64,000 nt of DNA from Struthio camelus (Eukaryota > Chordata > Aves > Struthioniformes > Struthionidae). Shown in pieces: positions 42,635-56,100 of the stretch (the first letter of the stretch is position 1; every line of letters starts with the position of its first letter). The stretch spans positions 5,569,906-5,633,905 of the forward strand of contig NC_090968.1 in assembly GCF_040807025.1 (NCBI RefSeq), given 5' to 3'. Made by a program: the position numbers and the translations under genes. Under the pieces are notes generated by a model, which was not told where the DNA came from, did not search any database, and worked only from the letters and a program-made list of their open reading frames with translations.

Positions 42635-44131
42635 CTCAGTAGAAACCATTGAAGTTTATTTGCAGTCACAATGCTTACACTGTATGCAGCAAACACCCTT
42701 ACAAGTCAACCAGCAATCTGCTCACGCGAAAAAGGACCCAACACACAATCGCCAGAGGAAAGAACAAAAAAAGAAAAAAAATAAAAAAAAATAAAATTAA
42801 GAATAGGTGGTGTCTGGGAAGAGAAACTGAAACCCTAAGGACTGAGTGTCTGTGGGGTAGAGCTGAGCAAGAGAATGCACACGACTAGCAGCAACAATAG
42901 TGGAAAAAGTACAAGGCAAACAGGTTCCCCTCCCCCATCAGCTTTCCTCTGTAAGTAAATTTTATATCCAAAACATCTAGTATGGTGACTTAGAAAAAAA
43001 TGGAATCATTTTAAAGGGGGTGTTAAATACTTCATGCTAGGCAAACCTTGTTATTAAGAACCCTCCACGGTGGCTAATTCACTGCAGCAGTCCTGCATTC
43101 CTGGCTCTGTCCAAGTATGCGCACGCTGCCCTAAGGGCCGACTGCACTCACTGCTCACAGCTTTGTGGTGGGCGAGTTCGCAAGACCATGGCAAGCTCAT
43201 CCCCAGCCCGATTATTCCACACATGCTTCCTGCTTTACAGCAACTAGGAAACAAGTACAAGGCAGTCAGGAGAGTGTCTACTGCAGAGCTGCTGGGCAGG
43301 GTGGGGAGCCAGCACCCACGCAATGTGTCCGTTCAACAGGTCACCCGGAGCGGGGGGGGAAGGCAAGGGCCCTACTAGAAGCAAACTGACAATGGGGACA
43401 GTGCCTACTGTTACACCGGGAGGATAAGAGAGACACCCACGAGCAAGCACGAATGAGAGATCACGCAGCATGGCTTAGAGTTCCTAATAACAAGGGCAAG
43501 ACGGTAACAGGAAGTTGTGATTTCAAGGGGCTTAATAAGAAAAAATATACATTTGGAATTTTACATTTTTTTTTTGTTTTTGTTGTTTTTGCTTCTTTCT
43601 ACACTTGTCACTAAATATATCTCTGCACTTTCACACACCCACCCCTCGCCCAGTAAAGCTTCAGGCCTGCAGGACACACTTTCCTCACTCGCATACACAA
43701 CCCTCACGCCAGCACTGGTGCACCAGGACTCTGTAAAAATTTCAATCACACTTTTTTTTTTTTTTAAATTGAGTCAATATAAACCTTGTTCAAAATGTTA
43801 TGAAAAAATGTACATGTTTATACAAGGCAGGCTGCAGCAGAGCACTGGCGTTCCACGCAGACATTCTGGTAGGGAGACGCTGGATTCTTGCACCTGGCTT
43901 ATGCCCTTCCACCCCCTCCCACGGAAACAGAAGCACCCTGCCTGGTGAGCTTAACAACCCCTCCTGTTCCCTCCTCCCTCGGGACGTGGAGTACGGTCAA
44001 AGCGAGCACCGCAATCCAGCCCTAGGGAAGAGCAGGGATTAGAAACGCCCTCTTTTCTTTCCATCGGAAACGGTAACCCCTCTGGGCCAGGCCAAAGAGA
44101 TGCTGCTCTGTACAGGTGGAGTTGGGAGATG
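42635..44131 (-). other. XPO7: 3' UTR of XPO7
   Basis: About 1.5 kb from the XPO7 stop to an AATAAA on the minus strand at 42660-42655. It is AT-rich in places, with U-rich runs in the transcript (42765-42800, 43566-43590, 43749-43765). Confidence 0.75.
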
Positions 44132-47100
44132 TCAGCTCATCATGTCATTGCTGTTCACACCGTAGGTGGAGTTCTTCATGGAGTCGTTTACCTCTCGCCT
44201 GAACGCTGACAGATTTTGTGTAAACCTAAGGAAAACACAGAGCAACACGTGTTAGAGCGGGAGGTTGCCCATGCCTTGAGTGTTTTGCTATCCGTGAGGC
44301 TGCCACAAGGATCAGTGCATGCTGGATTCTCTAGGCTGTACTGCTGCATAACCCTATGGCCTCTGAACACCTCAGGACCCAGGAAGATCTCAGTCCCACA
44401 AACAGGCCTTTGGCCCAGTGCTTCCATACTGACCTGTCCCTGTTCTTGGTTAGGAGGTTGCGTTCGATGCCTTCCATGAGGTTCTCAAAGCACAGGTGCA
44501 TGGCCTGCTGTTTCTCTGGAGGCTGGCTGTTCACTATACTGTTCCTCAAGTCAGAGAAATACTGGGGGAGACAAGAGGAGTATGGGTTAATTTTCAGAGC
44601 AATAGCCAGCTTGGCTTTGGGACAGGGCATAACACATCCTGTTCAGGAAGACAGGGGGAACATGTGTTACAGCTCTTCATGTGATTTCTAGTGCTCTTAT
44701 TAATGAGACTTCAATAGGATTCACTAGTGCCAAGGCTGCTGCAGAGAAGGGCCAGACACCTTTCTGCCTTGGCGCACAGTCTCTCTCCTGACTTCCCAAC
44801 CTCCTGCTGCACCACAGTACTGCTTAGTTCAGCCCAAAGGCTCCAGCATCGTTCAAGCCTAGACAGCTTCTCCGGCTGGGATAGCAGGTCAGGACGTTTA
44901 CCTTTTCATTGAGCAGTATCAAGCCAAGCAGAGGCCGAGACATTGACCACTGGTTCCTGCAGTCCTCAAAGATGATGATATTCAACACTGTTGACAGCAT
45001 CTGGAAAAGGGAGATTGAGGCTTAAAACCAGCCCCTCAAATCCAGCTCTCCCCTTGCCATGACATTGTGTGTGCACAAGAGTGAGGATTCACCTCCACAA
45101 TTTCCTTCCCACAGGAGGAGAAAACATCCCTGCATTACACGCAAGGGGTGGAATAGGCACGTTCATGCTGCCAAAATGAGCCCCCTCTGAAAGCTGACTG
45201 GCCTCTGTACCAGGCTAGAACCATCATCAGTGATGTCAAAGATACTCAGACGCTGAGATTAAAAGCCAAGCATATACATACAAAGGGCAGCTCATGCTTG
45301 TTTAATGCTTCTGGTATTGTCTCCTATTGGATCCTCAATGCTACAGTGCTCCCAGCATCATGGGACAAAAGGAGCACCTGGTTAGTAGAGAACAGTGAAC
45401 AGTGGTTAGTAGAGAACTCTTCAGTGAAGGCACACATAGCAGGTGCTGAAAGCTGTCACAGTATTTGTTTCTGAGATACCCCATCCTGCCCCAAGGCAGC
45501 CAGGGGCAGATTGTCTAATCTTCATTTAACATAACAGCAAGAGCTAAGTGCACAAACTGCACATGGACATATGTTCCAGTGCCCTGGGAAGCTGCTTCTA
45601 TTCCACGCTAGCGGCGTCCGCATTCCCTTCCACAGCCTTGTTAGGCTATAATACCATGAACAAAACCGAGGTCTAACCCAGCCAGTTTGGAAATGCAGTT
45701 TCTCTTTTATGCCCAGAGAACATAACTTCTAGCTCCCAATGGGGGCCTGCTTTTGATCTACCCAGGTGGAAGGACGGACAGAACAATATTTTTCCTGCTT
45801 TCACTTGGGAGTCATGCCAACGCTTTGACTAGTACCAGTGAACGAGGGTGGATAACACTAAGAAATGCACTGCGTGCTGCTGTTCAAAGGCAGCAGGTCA
45901 GGCGAGGGACATATACAAAAGTGTTTTGCTATGAGGTATGGATGTCCAGATCCCGGTGCTGAGCCCTCTGGAGTGCCAAAACCAAGATCTCTGTGAGCAG
46001 AATCTCTTGTCGTTGAGAAATACCACACAAAGGTACCTAAACAACATGGTACATGCAGATATATGTTGAGACTCGTCTAAGCAAGGAAAACGTGTCTTCA
46101 GCACATTGATTTCTGCCATCACATACGCTCATGACCAGCAGAGGAGACAAATCCCAGCAAGCTCAGTGGATATCAAACGCGTTGTGGATAGAGGCAGGAG
46201 ACAGATGGCAGATGTGCTACCAGCATGTAAAACTTGATTATCAAATTCATACTGCAGAGGCCATTCTGAATCCAGGCATGAACAGTGCCGCCAAGGTAGC
46301 GCATGCTCTAACGGGCAGCAAACCTAACTTTCACGTGGTCTCAGCACAAGAGTCACAGCAGAAACTGCTCCTGTATGCTGAAGTCTAACCACAGCCTTGT
46401 TAAGTACAGGGACCCCATGGTTTCTGCTTTGCTGTCAGAGCACATGTACCATTGAATTGTTCCAGGGCTTCAAATAAACCTTGTCTTAAAGCAGCTCAAG
46501 ATCACATGCTCATTGGCAGGTGGTTTATTTCCTGGCTCTGTTTCTACAAATTGCCAGCGCAGTCCACACCATTTTTTTAAAAAAAGAAAAACAAATCTCA
46601 TTTTCAGCTACTTCCTTTCACTTCTGAAATGCAAAAATGGTGTTCCTCGCACAGGGAAAACCTGAAGTGTTTTCAGATCAGACCTACCACGTACTGAACG
46701 TGTAGGAGAAATGCAGCACTAGCCAGAAAATCCTTTTCCCTCAGGAAAAGCCCAGAGCTCTAGAGCAAGGATCATGCATCCCCCATATTATGTCACGCTA
46801 GAAGAATTCAGGGCTTATCAGGCAGTTCACCATGCCATGCCACGCCACAACAAGGCCCTACACCTTCACTCTTTACCTGCTGAATCATCTCTGGGTGCTG
46901 CTGCATAATGTGCAAGAACCGGTCGCTCTCCTGGGTTAGAGGTGTGGTCCTCTTCTTGGTGCTGCGAGACAGCTGCTTGAAGAGATAGGTGACAATGTGG
47001 TCCAAACAGGAGCAGCAGCCTGTGCAAACCATGGTGTCTGCAAGAACAGGAGAGGGGGAGATACTGGGACACTGCTAGCATTTCTCTCGCTCAGACACAC

Positions 47101-50100
47101 CTGGGCAGACTCCCAGGAAAGCATCACCATTCATCTGCTCCCATTCAGGGGCTTAGCAAGCGAGAGCTATCTAACCTATAGACCTGTCAGCACAAGTTCC
47201 TCACTGACACGTTCAATTCTCTAACGTTTCAGCTTTAACAGAGGTGAAACAACGTGACTCTTAGTTGACTCAACAACTCATTCCACCCCTTTCCACAAGC
47301 CGTTACGAATGCAGAAAAAAGACAAATCAGGTTTACACCAAGATCGATTACCCACAGTGAGGACAAGAGTCAACAACTCCATGGCCTGAACCTGATGCTT
47401 TTAGGTATTACTTTGGTTGCTTTCAGACTCTTTCCCCACTTCCAAATCAAAGCTCTAAGAGCACAACAGAGAGCAGAAATAGTTACCTAGTGCAGTGAGG
47501 CCTTCTGAAATGGAAGAGAGAATATACATGATTACATGAGGCTCCAGACTGGCTATAAAGTTCATGTGGTCCTGGGTAAGAACTTCCAGCAAGGAATAGT
47601 ACGACTGGCTGAGTTTGGGATAATCCTGCAGAGAAAGAAAGAGAGAAAGTCTTAGGCCTCCTGGCTACTCAGGAAGCAACAGCCAGACTTTCTGCAGTGG
47701 GGAATACCCAACCCATTCATTAATCATCTTAAAATTGCTTACCGAATCTCTTGGAATAAGAACACACACACCTCTCTCATAGCATAACTTCTGAGTCAAT
47801 ATATTCCCCCCCTCAAATAAGCATCCAAATAGGCTCCAACAACAATGGCCCACCAGGTTCCCAACACTGTAATATCAAGACATCTTTCCCCACTGCTTTG
47901 CTCACTTCTAATGGGGAGTGTTAGCTGACTAATGCCAGTGTTGGAGATAAAGATAGGAATGGCGCTCCAGGTGTCCATTGCAGAGTGCCAGATCACCCGA
48001 AATCCATGTGCACAGTGCTGGGCTCAACAGCCCGCACTGCCGATTCTTCTGCAGTCAGTGACACAGATCCCTCAGCCGCCCCCAGACAAGGAGGACCCTG
48101 CTGATAGTCCTGCAAAGTGGTCCCACTGCAAGAGCTGCACGTTTCAAGAGCCACTGTTTGGCTACTGCTGTATCAAATCAAGAACGTGCTGAATGCAGTC
48201 ACAGAGATAACTCCTTTCAGATCTTGCTATGGCAATAGGATGAGTAAGACAGACTCAGAGGGATATGTCGTCCCCTCTCCCCAACATTTTGCCAGGCGGG
48301 ACTGTGCTGACAGGGTCTCAAAGCTCTGCTGCAAAATGAATTACTGTATTTGAGGTCCGGATAGGAGCAAGACTCTGTAGGTGGATGTCTTCAGCAAGCA
48401 GTCTGCTCTGTAACCGCTGACACACTCAGATCTTTGCCCACAGGCAGCACAGGGAAGAACAATCCTTCGCTTGCAGGAAGCATTTTTCAGGTAGAGAAGC
48501 AATTATTTTGGTAACTACTCTGCCGAGACTTGGAGCATACCCCAATGGAGAGATGAGCAGCAGGGCTGCCCAGCAGGCCCGCCCAGCAGGCCCATGGCCT
48601 TCGCACAGGACTTGCTGCTGCACGTTCCAGGAGCTGTAATTTCCTGCTGGCCTGTGCCTAGCTGGGGTTCCAGGAAGTGGCACAAGTTCACTTGTCTCTG
48701 ATTAAAGTATTCCTTTACTGTATAATCTTCCACCCTGTCTTTCCTAGCCATGCGTTTACACTGCTAGTCACAGGTGTCTGCTTACCAGAAGGTCACTGTG
48801 AGGGATGGAAAGCAGAAGCTTGATAAAAGTTTGCAAGGCATTGTCCAGTGCATCATCCCCATACAGACGGAAGACCCCAAAGTTGACGTAGCTCCCACTC
48901 AGCGCAGCCTTCAGCATAGAGAAGCAGATGGAAATCCCCTTGAGCTTCAAGGCATAGACTTGATCCTTTGGGACCTCCCCAAGCGTTAGGATACGATTCC
49001 CTGCACGAGCACAGAAGCAGACTCAGTATTTCCACGACCGCATCCACTTTCTCCCTCAGGGTGCAGGAAAAACAAAGAAGCAGAGCCATAAGGAGCGACT
49101 GAGAAGTCAGTCACAAACACTGGAGACTTATTTCCCAGCAAAGGTTACGGGAACCTTAACCCATTACATGTTAACAACATGGTTCTACTAGGAACCAGGG
49201 ATAACACAGCTGCATGTAATTTTGCTGTGGAAACAGGACAGCACGAGGGCAGAATTGCTCTCGTTTGCTTTATAGGTTCCCCTTTGCCACCTTGCATACT
49301 CACAAGGGGCTCGGCTGGGTGGGCTTCCTGTTCATTGCTGTCATTTTTCTTCTTCGTTTGCATGGTAAATACCCCACCCCTTCTGCTTGCCTGCTGACCC
49401 AGCACTCGGAGCAGAAGCCTCTCCCTGTATCTGAGCATGTATGCAGCAAGTGACTTGGCACTGCTTCCCAGCCTGGGCTCATTCTCTGAGCTGGCAAGTG
49501 CCCCAGTGCTCACTCTTCAAGCGAGTGGAGGAGGCAAGGGCAGAGTGAGGCTGCCTAGATCCCACCTGCTGGCTACTCACCGTAAGTAGTTATCATTTTA
49601 CTCGTTTCTCGGAAAAGCAGAATGCCATTTGGTGAGGACACATCAAATTGCAGCCGTTGGGACCTAATGGAAAAACAGTGAATAAATATGAGCTCATGTA
49701 TATCAGAATGAAAACAGAGGCAATGTTGCAGCACCTCCGTGTGCTGCTATGTACTGGGGCACCCTCCTCTGGGATCTATTCACAAGAGTTCAACAGAATG
49801 CCCCGGTCTGGCAAGGCAGGACACAGCCGTTTAGGGACAGACAAGCTCTGCTGTCTCAGAAGAAAGGGCCTATATTTCACAGATATTAGGAATATTACAA
49901 GTCTGAGTCTGGAAATCCTGTCTTGGCAATAGTCACTAGGCTACTGTACACAAACACAGTGAACATCTTGGAAGCGAATCCTGTGGGGCAGGCTGACTGG
50001 CTCCTATTCATAACACAACCAAGAATCCAGAGCTTGGCATTTTTTCCCCACCACAGTGAACAGATCTCAAAACTGAAGCGCGAGCGAGTTTTCCAGTTCA

Positions 50101-53100
50101 CCTCTGAAATAAGTAAGTGGACATGTTCCAGTAAGGTTTGTTCTACTGCAAGATGCCATTTGGTTGTGGTAAACAGTCTAACAGTATAGATTCTCAAGAA
50201 CTCTAAAGCGACTGCGTCTGAACCTTCTGTCCTTTCTGCCTGGCTGTAACAATGGTCCCTTCCTAGAGGGTTGCGTTCAGCTGGCTGTATGCCAGAGCCA
50301 CATTTTGGCAAACTTCCATTGCCAGACTAGACAGTTCCTGAATTATCTGAACAGCCTCAGAGATACCTCTTCTAGCAAAGAATGGATGGTCTAAAGCAAA
50401 AACAGTTGTCTCGCTGCCTATTGCGCAACGCTCGTTTTAAACACAGGTTTTAAAAATTAATACAAGTTGCATCTGTCTTATGATGCTACCCTTAGAAACA
50501 GACGCTCAAGAAATTCAGTGTGCTTACTGATCTTGTCTCTTGATCCGAGTCAGGACACATGACTGATATTTGTGACTTTCCTCCCTACTGAAACAGCAGG
50601 GAAGTTTTCCCCCCACCTCTTTGGCAGCCTGTAAAGTAGACTGAAGTAGAAAAAGACAGCTGGGCACCAACACCCACAAAATGGCTGAAGTTGCAGACAG
50701 ACATAAATCCCTGCCAATTTGCAGACACTGGAGGTTCATACCTATTATGTACCAACTCAGCCATCAGTTTGAGGACAGGTGTAGTGCAGGCTGGGTCATG
50801 GTACCAGAGTTCAATTGCTCGCTGTAGGATTGGCATGTAGGAGGGGTAGCTGCAAGGTGAAAGCTAAGGAACTTTGTTTACATGAAGAAAAAAGGCCAGC
50901 AACTTCTACCAAAAGGCATCGCTCGTGCACTGCGTCCAAGCCTTGCAAAGCAGCTTGCTTAAGGTTAAATAGAGCTGATGCTGCTAGCTGGGGTCTGTTT
51001 TATCAGAGAAACATCCCACTTCCACTGAAGGAAGTGCATACATGCTTCTTATACTATGGCAAACCAGAATCAAAAAGGTTTTGGACAAAGGGCAGATAGA
51101 TACAAAGATCTGCCAAAGCAGCAAACAAGTAACCTTCACCAGCCAAAGAGCACTCTGGAGCACACAGATCCCACGCTCTTTGAGCCGCTATAGACTCATC
51201 AAGAGGTCAAATATACCAACTGCTGTGAGACTTAGTAAGTAGGAGGAACACTTTTGCTGCTGCCGAGATGCATATATCCCGTTAAAAAAGCCTTTGCGAT
51301 TTACAGGCCAAATCTCTAGGTTGCTGCTCAGACAGAGCAAGCTAAAGCTATTTTAAAGCTTCCAGACATGACACAGGTACTATAACAGTGAAGTGAAACC
51401 CCACTCAGTACTTAGCTGGGAAGGTATGGCATTTGGATACAGCCAGCTAGAGTTCCCCCTCTAACTGGCAGGGCGGCTTGAGCTGTAGGGCAACAGAAGG
51501 ATACATCCACTCAAACAACATCATGAAGCTGGTCTTGGCATTGAAGGCAAAGGCTATTCCCCTCAAGTCTCTCACCAAACCAACCAAGGTTCTCTGCGTT
51601 ACAAAAGAAAAGTCATGACATGTTAAAATACACCACACACGGATGCCTTTCCCTCAACTCCTCCAGCCTGGAGTTGCTAGCCTTCTTCCCATCCTAGCAG
51701 TAATGCAATGTTTCTGTGGTGACTGCCAACCTCAAGCAAGTCAGCTCTTCCTCTTAAGGAAGGCTTCCGGCACTAACTGAAGTTGAGCTAGTGCAGTGAC
51801 AGAACTGGGCTACTTCATTCCCAGGAGGAAAGCTGGCAGTTTAGCCCCGTTGCTTAAATTACACACTACATCCAAAACCCAAGGAGTCCAGGGGATATCA
51901 CCTCTTCCCCATATATTGGGAGGAAAACACCACCTATTCTGGCAGCTACTCGTCTCAAAGGCAAGAACGCCTCTCCCTCGTCAGGATTTGTTTGTTCTCT
52001 CCTGTGTGACTGCACCTGGAACGGCTAAGCCTCGGGGGGGGGGGGGGGGGGAAGAGAAAGGATAGCACAGATAACATGAAAGGTTCTGCCCAACTTACTT
52101 TTGCCTCTTGTTCATTGAAAGTATTTGTGCTGAACATCTGTGCCACAGTCTCAAAAGCAGCTGTAAGGGGAAGCATGAACTGCTCATATTGATCCTCATC
52201 TTCCCCTGAAAGAAAAAAAAAGAAGTTAAGGGGAAATAGACTGCACATCCCTACGCTCTGCATATCTGCCTCAGTAAAGCAGGTGTTGAGAGCTTCAGAC
52301 ACTGGTCATCCACAGAGCTAGAGACCACGTGTTTCCAGACAGAGGTGCTGTCACTGTCCATCTCTAACTTGCTTTAGAAAAGCTTAGAACAAACCCTGCC
52401 TTCTCAGGGAAGCGTTTGGTGTATTAAGAAGGGAAAACTTAGCTCCAGTCTTACTGGCAAGCACGTGTGGACAACCTGCACACAGCAACATAGCCACACT
52501 TGAGCTCCTTTCCCTTCCTTTTTCTTATTCCATTTGATTTTTCCCATTCCAATGTCCTTTTCTAGTCCTACAGCTTCCTAAATGGCAGTCAGTACCCAGC
52601 ATCCTGCAGAGCCCAACATCCAAACCACAACGTCACCACTTTGCTCTGGTTCCCGGGAGAAGACAGTAATACCTAAATCCACCATGAGAAGACGCCCAAG
52701 TGCAGTATAGAAAGTAGTCCGACATCTCATGTCAGTCAGGTTGGACTGATTGTTAATACCCAGGAAAGAAAAGTGCTCACTCTGCAAACAGAAGAAAACA
52801 GTGGGGTTAAAAGCAAATCACTAGCCTGAATGGGCTCCTGTACTAGGAGTTGAGTCATTTATGAATCCCCCATTCTTCTGTCTGATTCTTAGCCTCTTCA
52901 AGAATAAGAGCTGAACTGCACAGTTATCTTGCTATTCACTGCACAGTAATGATCCAGATACCAGGCCACAAGAGGGCAATACGTACGGGGTCTGCGAACC
53001 CCGAAGCAATAACGCTTAGAGTATGTCCTGTGTACTGGCAAAGATACCTGCTCTATCACTTCTCCTCTGGGAATTCCCCAATACAAGATGAACAAGAAAG

Positions 53101-56100
53101 TCTTGCTTTGCCTCCAGAACAGAGAAGCATCCTGCCCCTCATTCTCAAGCAGACTCTCAAGGGGTTAAAGTTGCTGAAAATCAGCCCTCTGCAGACAGAT
53201 TCACAATTACTTTGCCTACGTTCTCCATGGGCAAAGTGCAGTCTAAATGCAGTTTCTGGACCAGGCATAGCACATGTGACTACCTACAAAAAACCCACCT
53301 AGATCAAGGAATACAATGCCGCATTCAACCAGCCAACCCAAGCCTCCTGGACGTAGTTCAGGCATCAGGGCATCAAATGACCATGTGTTCTCAAAGGCAA
53401 GTCAGTAATCTGATGCTCTCTGTTGCTCACTTCTAGTTGCTCATTCTGACATTCTTGCTTTCAAGTCAACATCCTAGTCCCGCACAGGGACTATCACGCT
53501 GCTAGTGACAGAAACAAGGCTGCTATCCTGACCACTGCTGCAACGGCACTTCCTCCAAGTCAGCAGTGTTCAGAACGAAAGCTGAGGCTTTAGCACACTG
53601 TTATTTCTGTTTTAAATTTCAGAAAAGGTGCTCACTGTTTTCTGCCTGCATGTACAGCAGCACCAGCTGTCTCCTGCCTTTCACCCTGGACATGCCTGTC
53701 TTTCAGTGCAAAGACCCCCACATTAACCCTTCTGGGATGAAAGGTACCACATAATTACAACCCATCAAAGTTGAAGGGCAGGCTCTGAACAAAGAGAGAA
53801 GGAGTGAAGATAACTTTTTCTAGATGCTCATTTTATATGATGGAAGCATCTGGGAAACAGATAAACTTCAAAAGTGTGTCCAGATGCCAAAGTTCAGGGA
53901 TTTTCTCAGCTGCACAAAGGCATATGTAGGAGTCTGCTGCGAGACAAGAAGCAGAAGATAAAAAGACTTACCGTGTGATTGTTCAGCATGAACTGTACGG
54001 CGCTCAGTTTCACCAGTTTTCTAACGCTACTGTACGTAAAGAGGTGTTAAGGAAGCAGCAGAGTCAGCAGAAAACCTCATATACTTGCAAAGCACCCTCC
54101 AGAGCAAAGCTGGAAGGGATTCGTGTCTATTTTATTTAAAATATTCTAGCTTCTACTCTATTTGGTTCAGGAACAACTCTTACTACATTGCACCCATATC
54201 TACTGCAGAGACCTACAGTCTATTTACTTTGGCAGACTGTGATTGCACACAAATTAAGACTGTGGATGGTAAGCTACAAAGCAGCTATGATCCACAGTAA
54301 AAAGCCTATGAAACTTTTATAGGCCATCAACTTTTATTCAACAGCTAGATGAAAAAGTTGACCAAGCACTTATACTCTGCTCTTTTCACTACCCCCCCCC
54401 CCCCCAAATTAAATGCTTTGGGAATCTGTTATATGCAGAGTGCTCCTGTTCCACATGAGCATCTGGGTTGCTCTTCCTCCATCCTGAAGCTTAAGTGCTC
54501 TGTACCCTCACAGCTCTTCTGAAAAGGATATCCAATGGAGAGGTCATTGAGCAGCTGCAGAGTCTTGGAAGTGATAGGTTCACATCGACCCCAGTACTTC
54601 AAGTTGGTGATGCTAGGGGAGAGGACAACAAGGATGGATCAGAGGGGTTTGCCTGGTTTCTTCTCCTTTGCTGTGTGGCGGATTCTTCCGGTCAAAAGTC
54701 ACCCAACATCATCAGCTCCACCCTCCATCAAAGCCACAGACATCACAAGCCACAAAATATTGGTATAAAATTACTGTACTTACATTTGGTTGACTAGAAA
54801 ATTATCCTTCAGATAATCTTCACTACTTGGGTCCCAAGCTACACTGGCCCATACCCAGGCCCTTGGAATTCTGTGGCACTCCAGGGCTGATTTCTGCAGC
54901 AAGGGTAAGAGAATTCTGCGGCAGTGACAACATGCAGATGTATGCAATTCTGCACCTGCACCATCCACTGTCAGCTGCAGAATTCTAGTAGCCCTTGCTT
55001 CTTCCAGGAGAGCCATTTCACCCCTTGCGGATGTGCAGCTCAGGTGCGCTTGAGTAGGCAAGGCACCACGCACGTCTAGACGGGGTGACGCTAAAAAAGT
55101 CGAGGGGAAGCTACTGGCTGCATGCCTCCCTGCACGGCACCGGGCTTCAGCCTTACAGCTACTGAAGCAGTTCAAAATGCTAACGGAGGCCGCCAAAGAC
55201 ATGACAAAACCCACTTGACAGGTTCGGTCCAGAGGAAAGCTGCTAAGCAGCAGTTTGAATAGGGCATCTACCAGAGTAGAAGAATTTTAAGAAAAGGACT
55301 TGTGCTACTCTGGTAGTAACAGTGCTATTTGGAAGGAGGAGGGAGGAGAGAAGGAAAAAAAAAAAAAGAAAAATCTTTGAAAGAGTAGTCCCCTCCCCAT
55401 AGAGCTTTCGTGGCTGGTGATTGGCAATAGTCAAGTGAATGAATGAGCTTGAGGCTGTCCCCACTCTGACTTTGGTTTCACTAAGCAGGCACTGGAATGA
55501 GAGAATCCATTATCCTGGTGCAGGATGCTTTTTTGTGTCTCCATGGCCCAGTCTAAGTCCACGGCAGATAAATCAATCCTGGATATTGTGCATGACTTAA
55601 GCCCCTGATCACAACTGTTAGTTAATTCGCTAAAGTAGCCAGATGTTACTACTCTTAGACTGAATAACACTGCCTCAATATTGCAGTTGTCCCAGTTATA
55701 CCTTCACATGAACCCTGGAAACGCCGATGCCTGCAAGCAGGAACACTTACATTTTTCCTATGAAGACACTCAGGACCATGGTCTCATCATTCAACCCCAG
55801 GACCTCCGAGAGACGACGGTACAGCTAGAGACAGAAAATAACATCAATCTAAAAGCTGCTGATAAAACAAGCAATGCTCAAGGCAACAACAACAACAGTT
55901 TTCTTGCTCATCACAGCTTCTGAACATAAACTTCAAATAATCCTTGACTATTTGTTTTTCATTTGTTCACCCTTTGTGGCAGACATGGTCGGGAGGGCAC
56001 ATAACATTGCATTATTTGTGTGATTTGGGAAAGCCACAGAGATGCTCAAGATCTGATCCAGACCAATACTTGCCCTAATCACCACTACCTCTTTTTCAAT

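Noticed and set aside
53972-54029. GT-AG splice with acceptor CAG at 54030 for the XPO7 exon
   Set aside because: No matching GT donor keeps the conserved SIGYSSV junction; the AT-AC choice fits perfectly.
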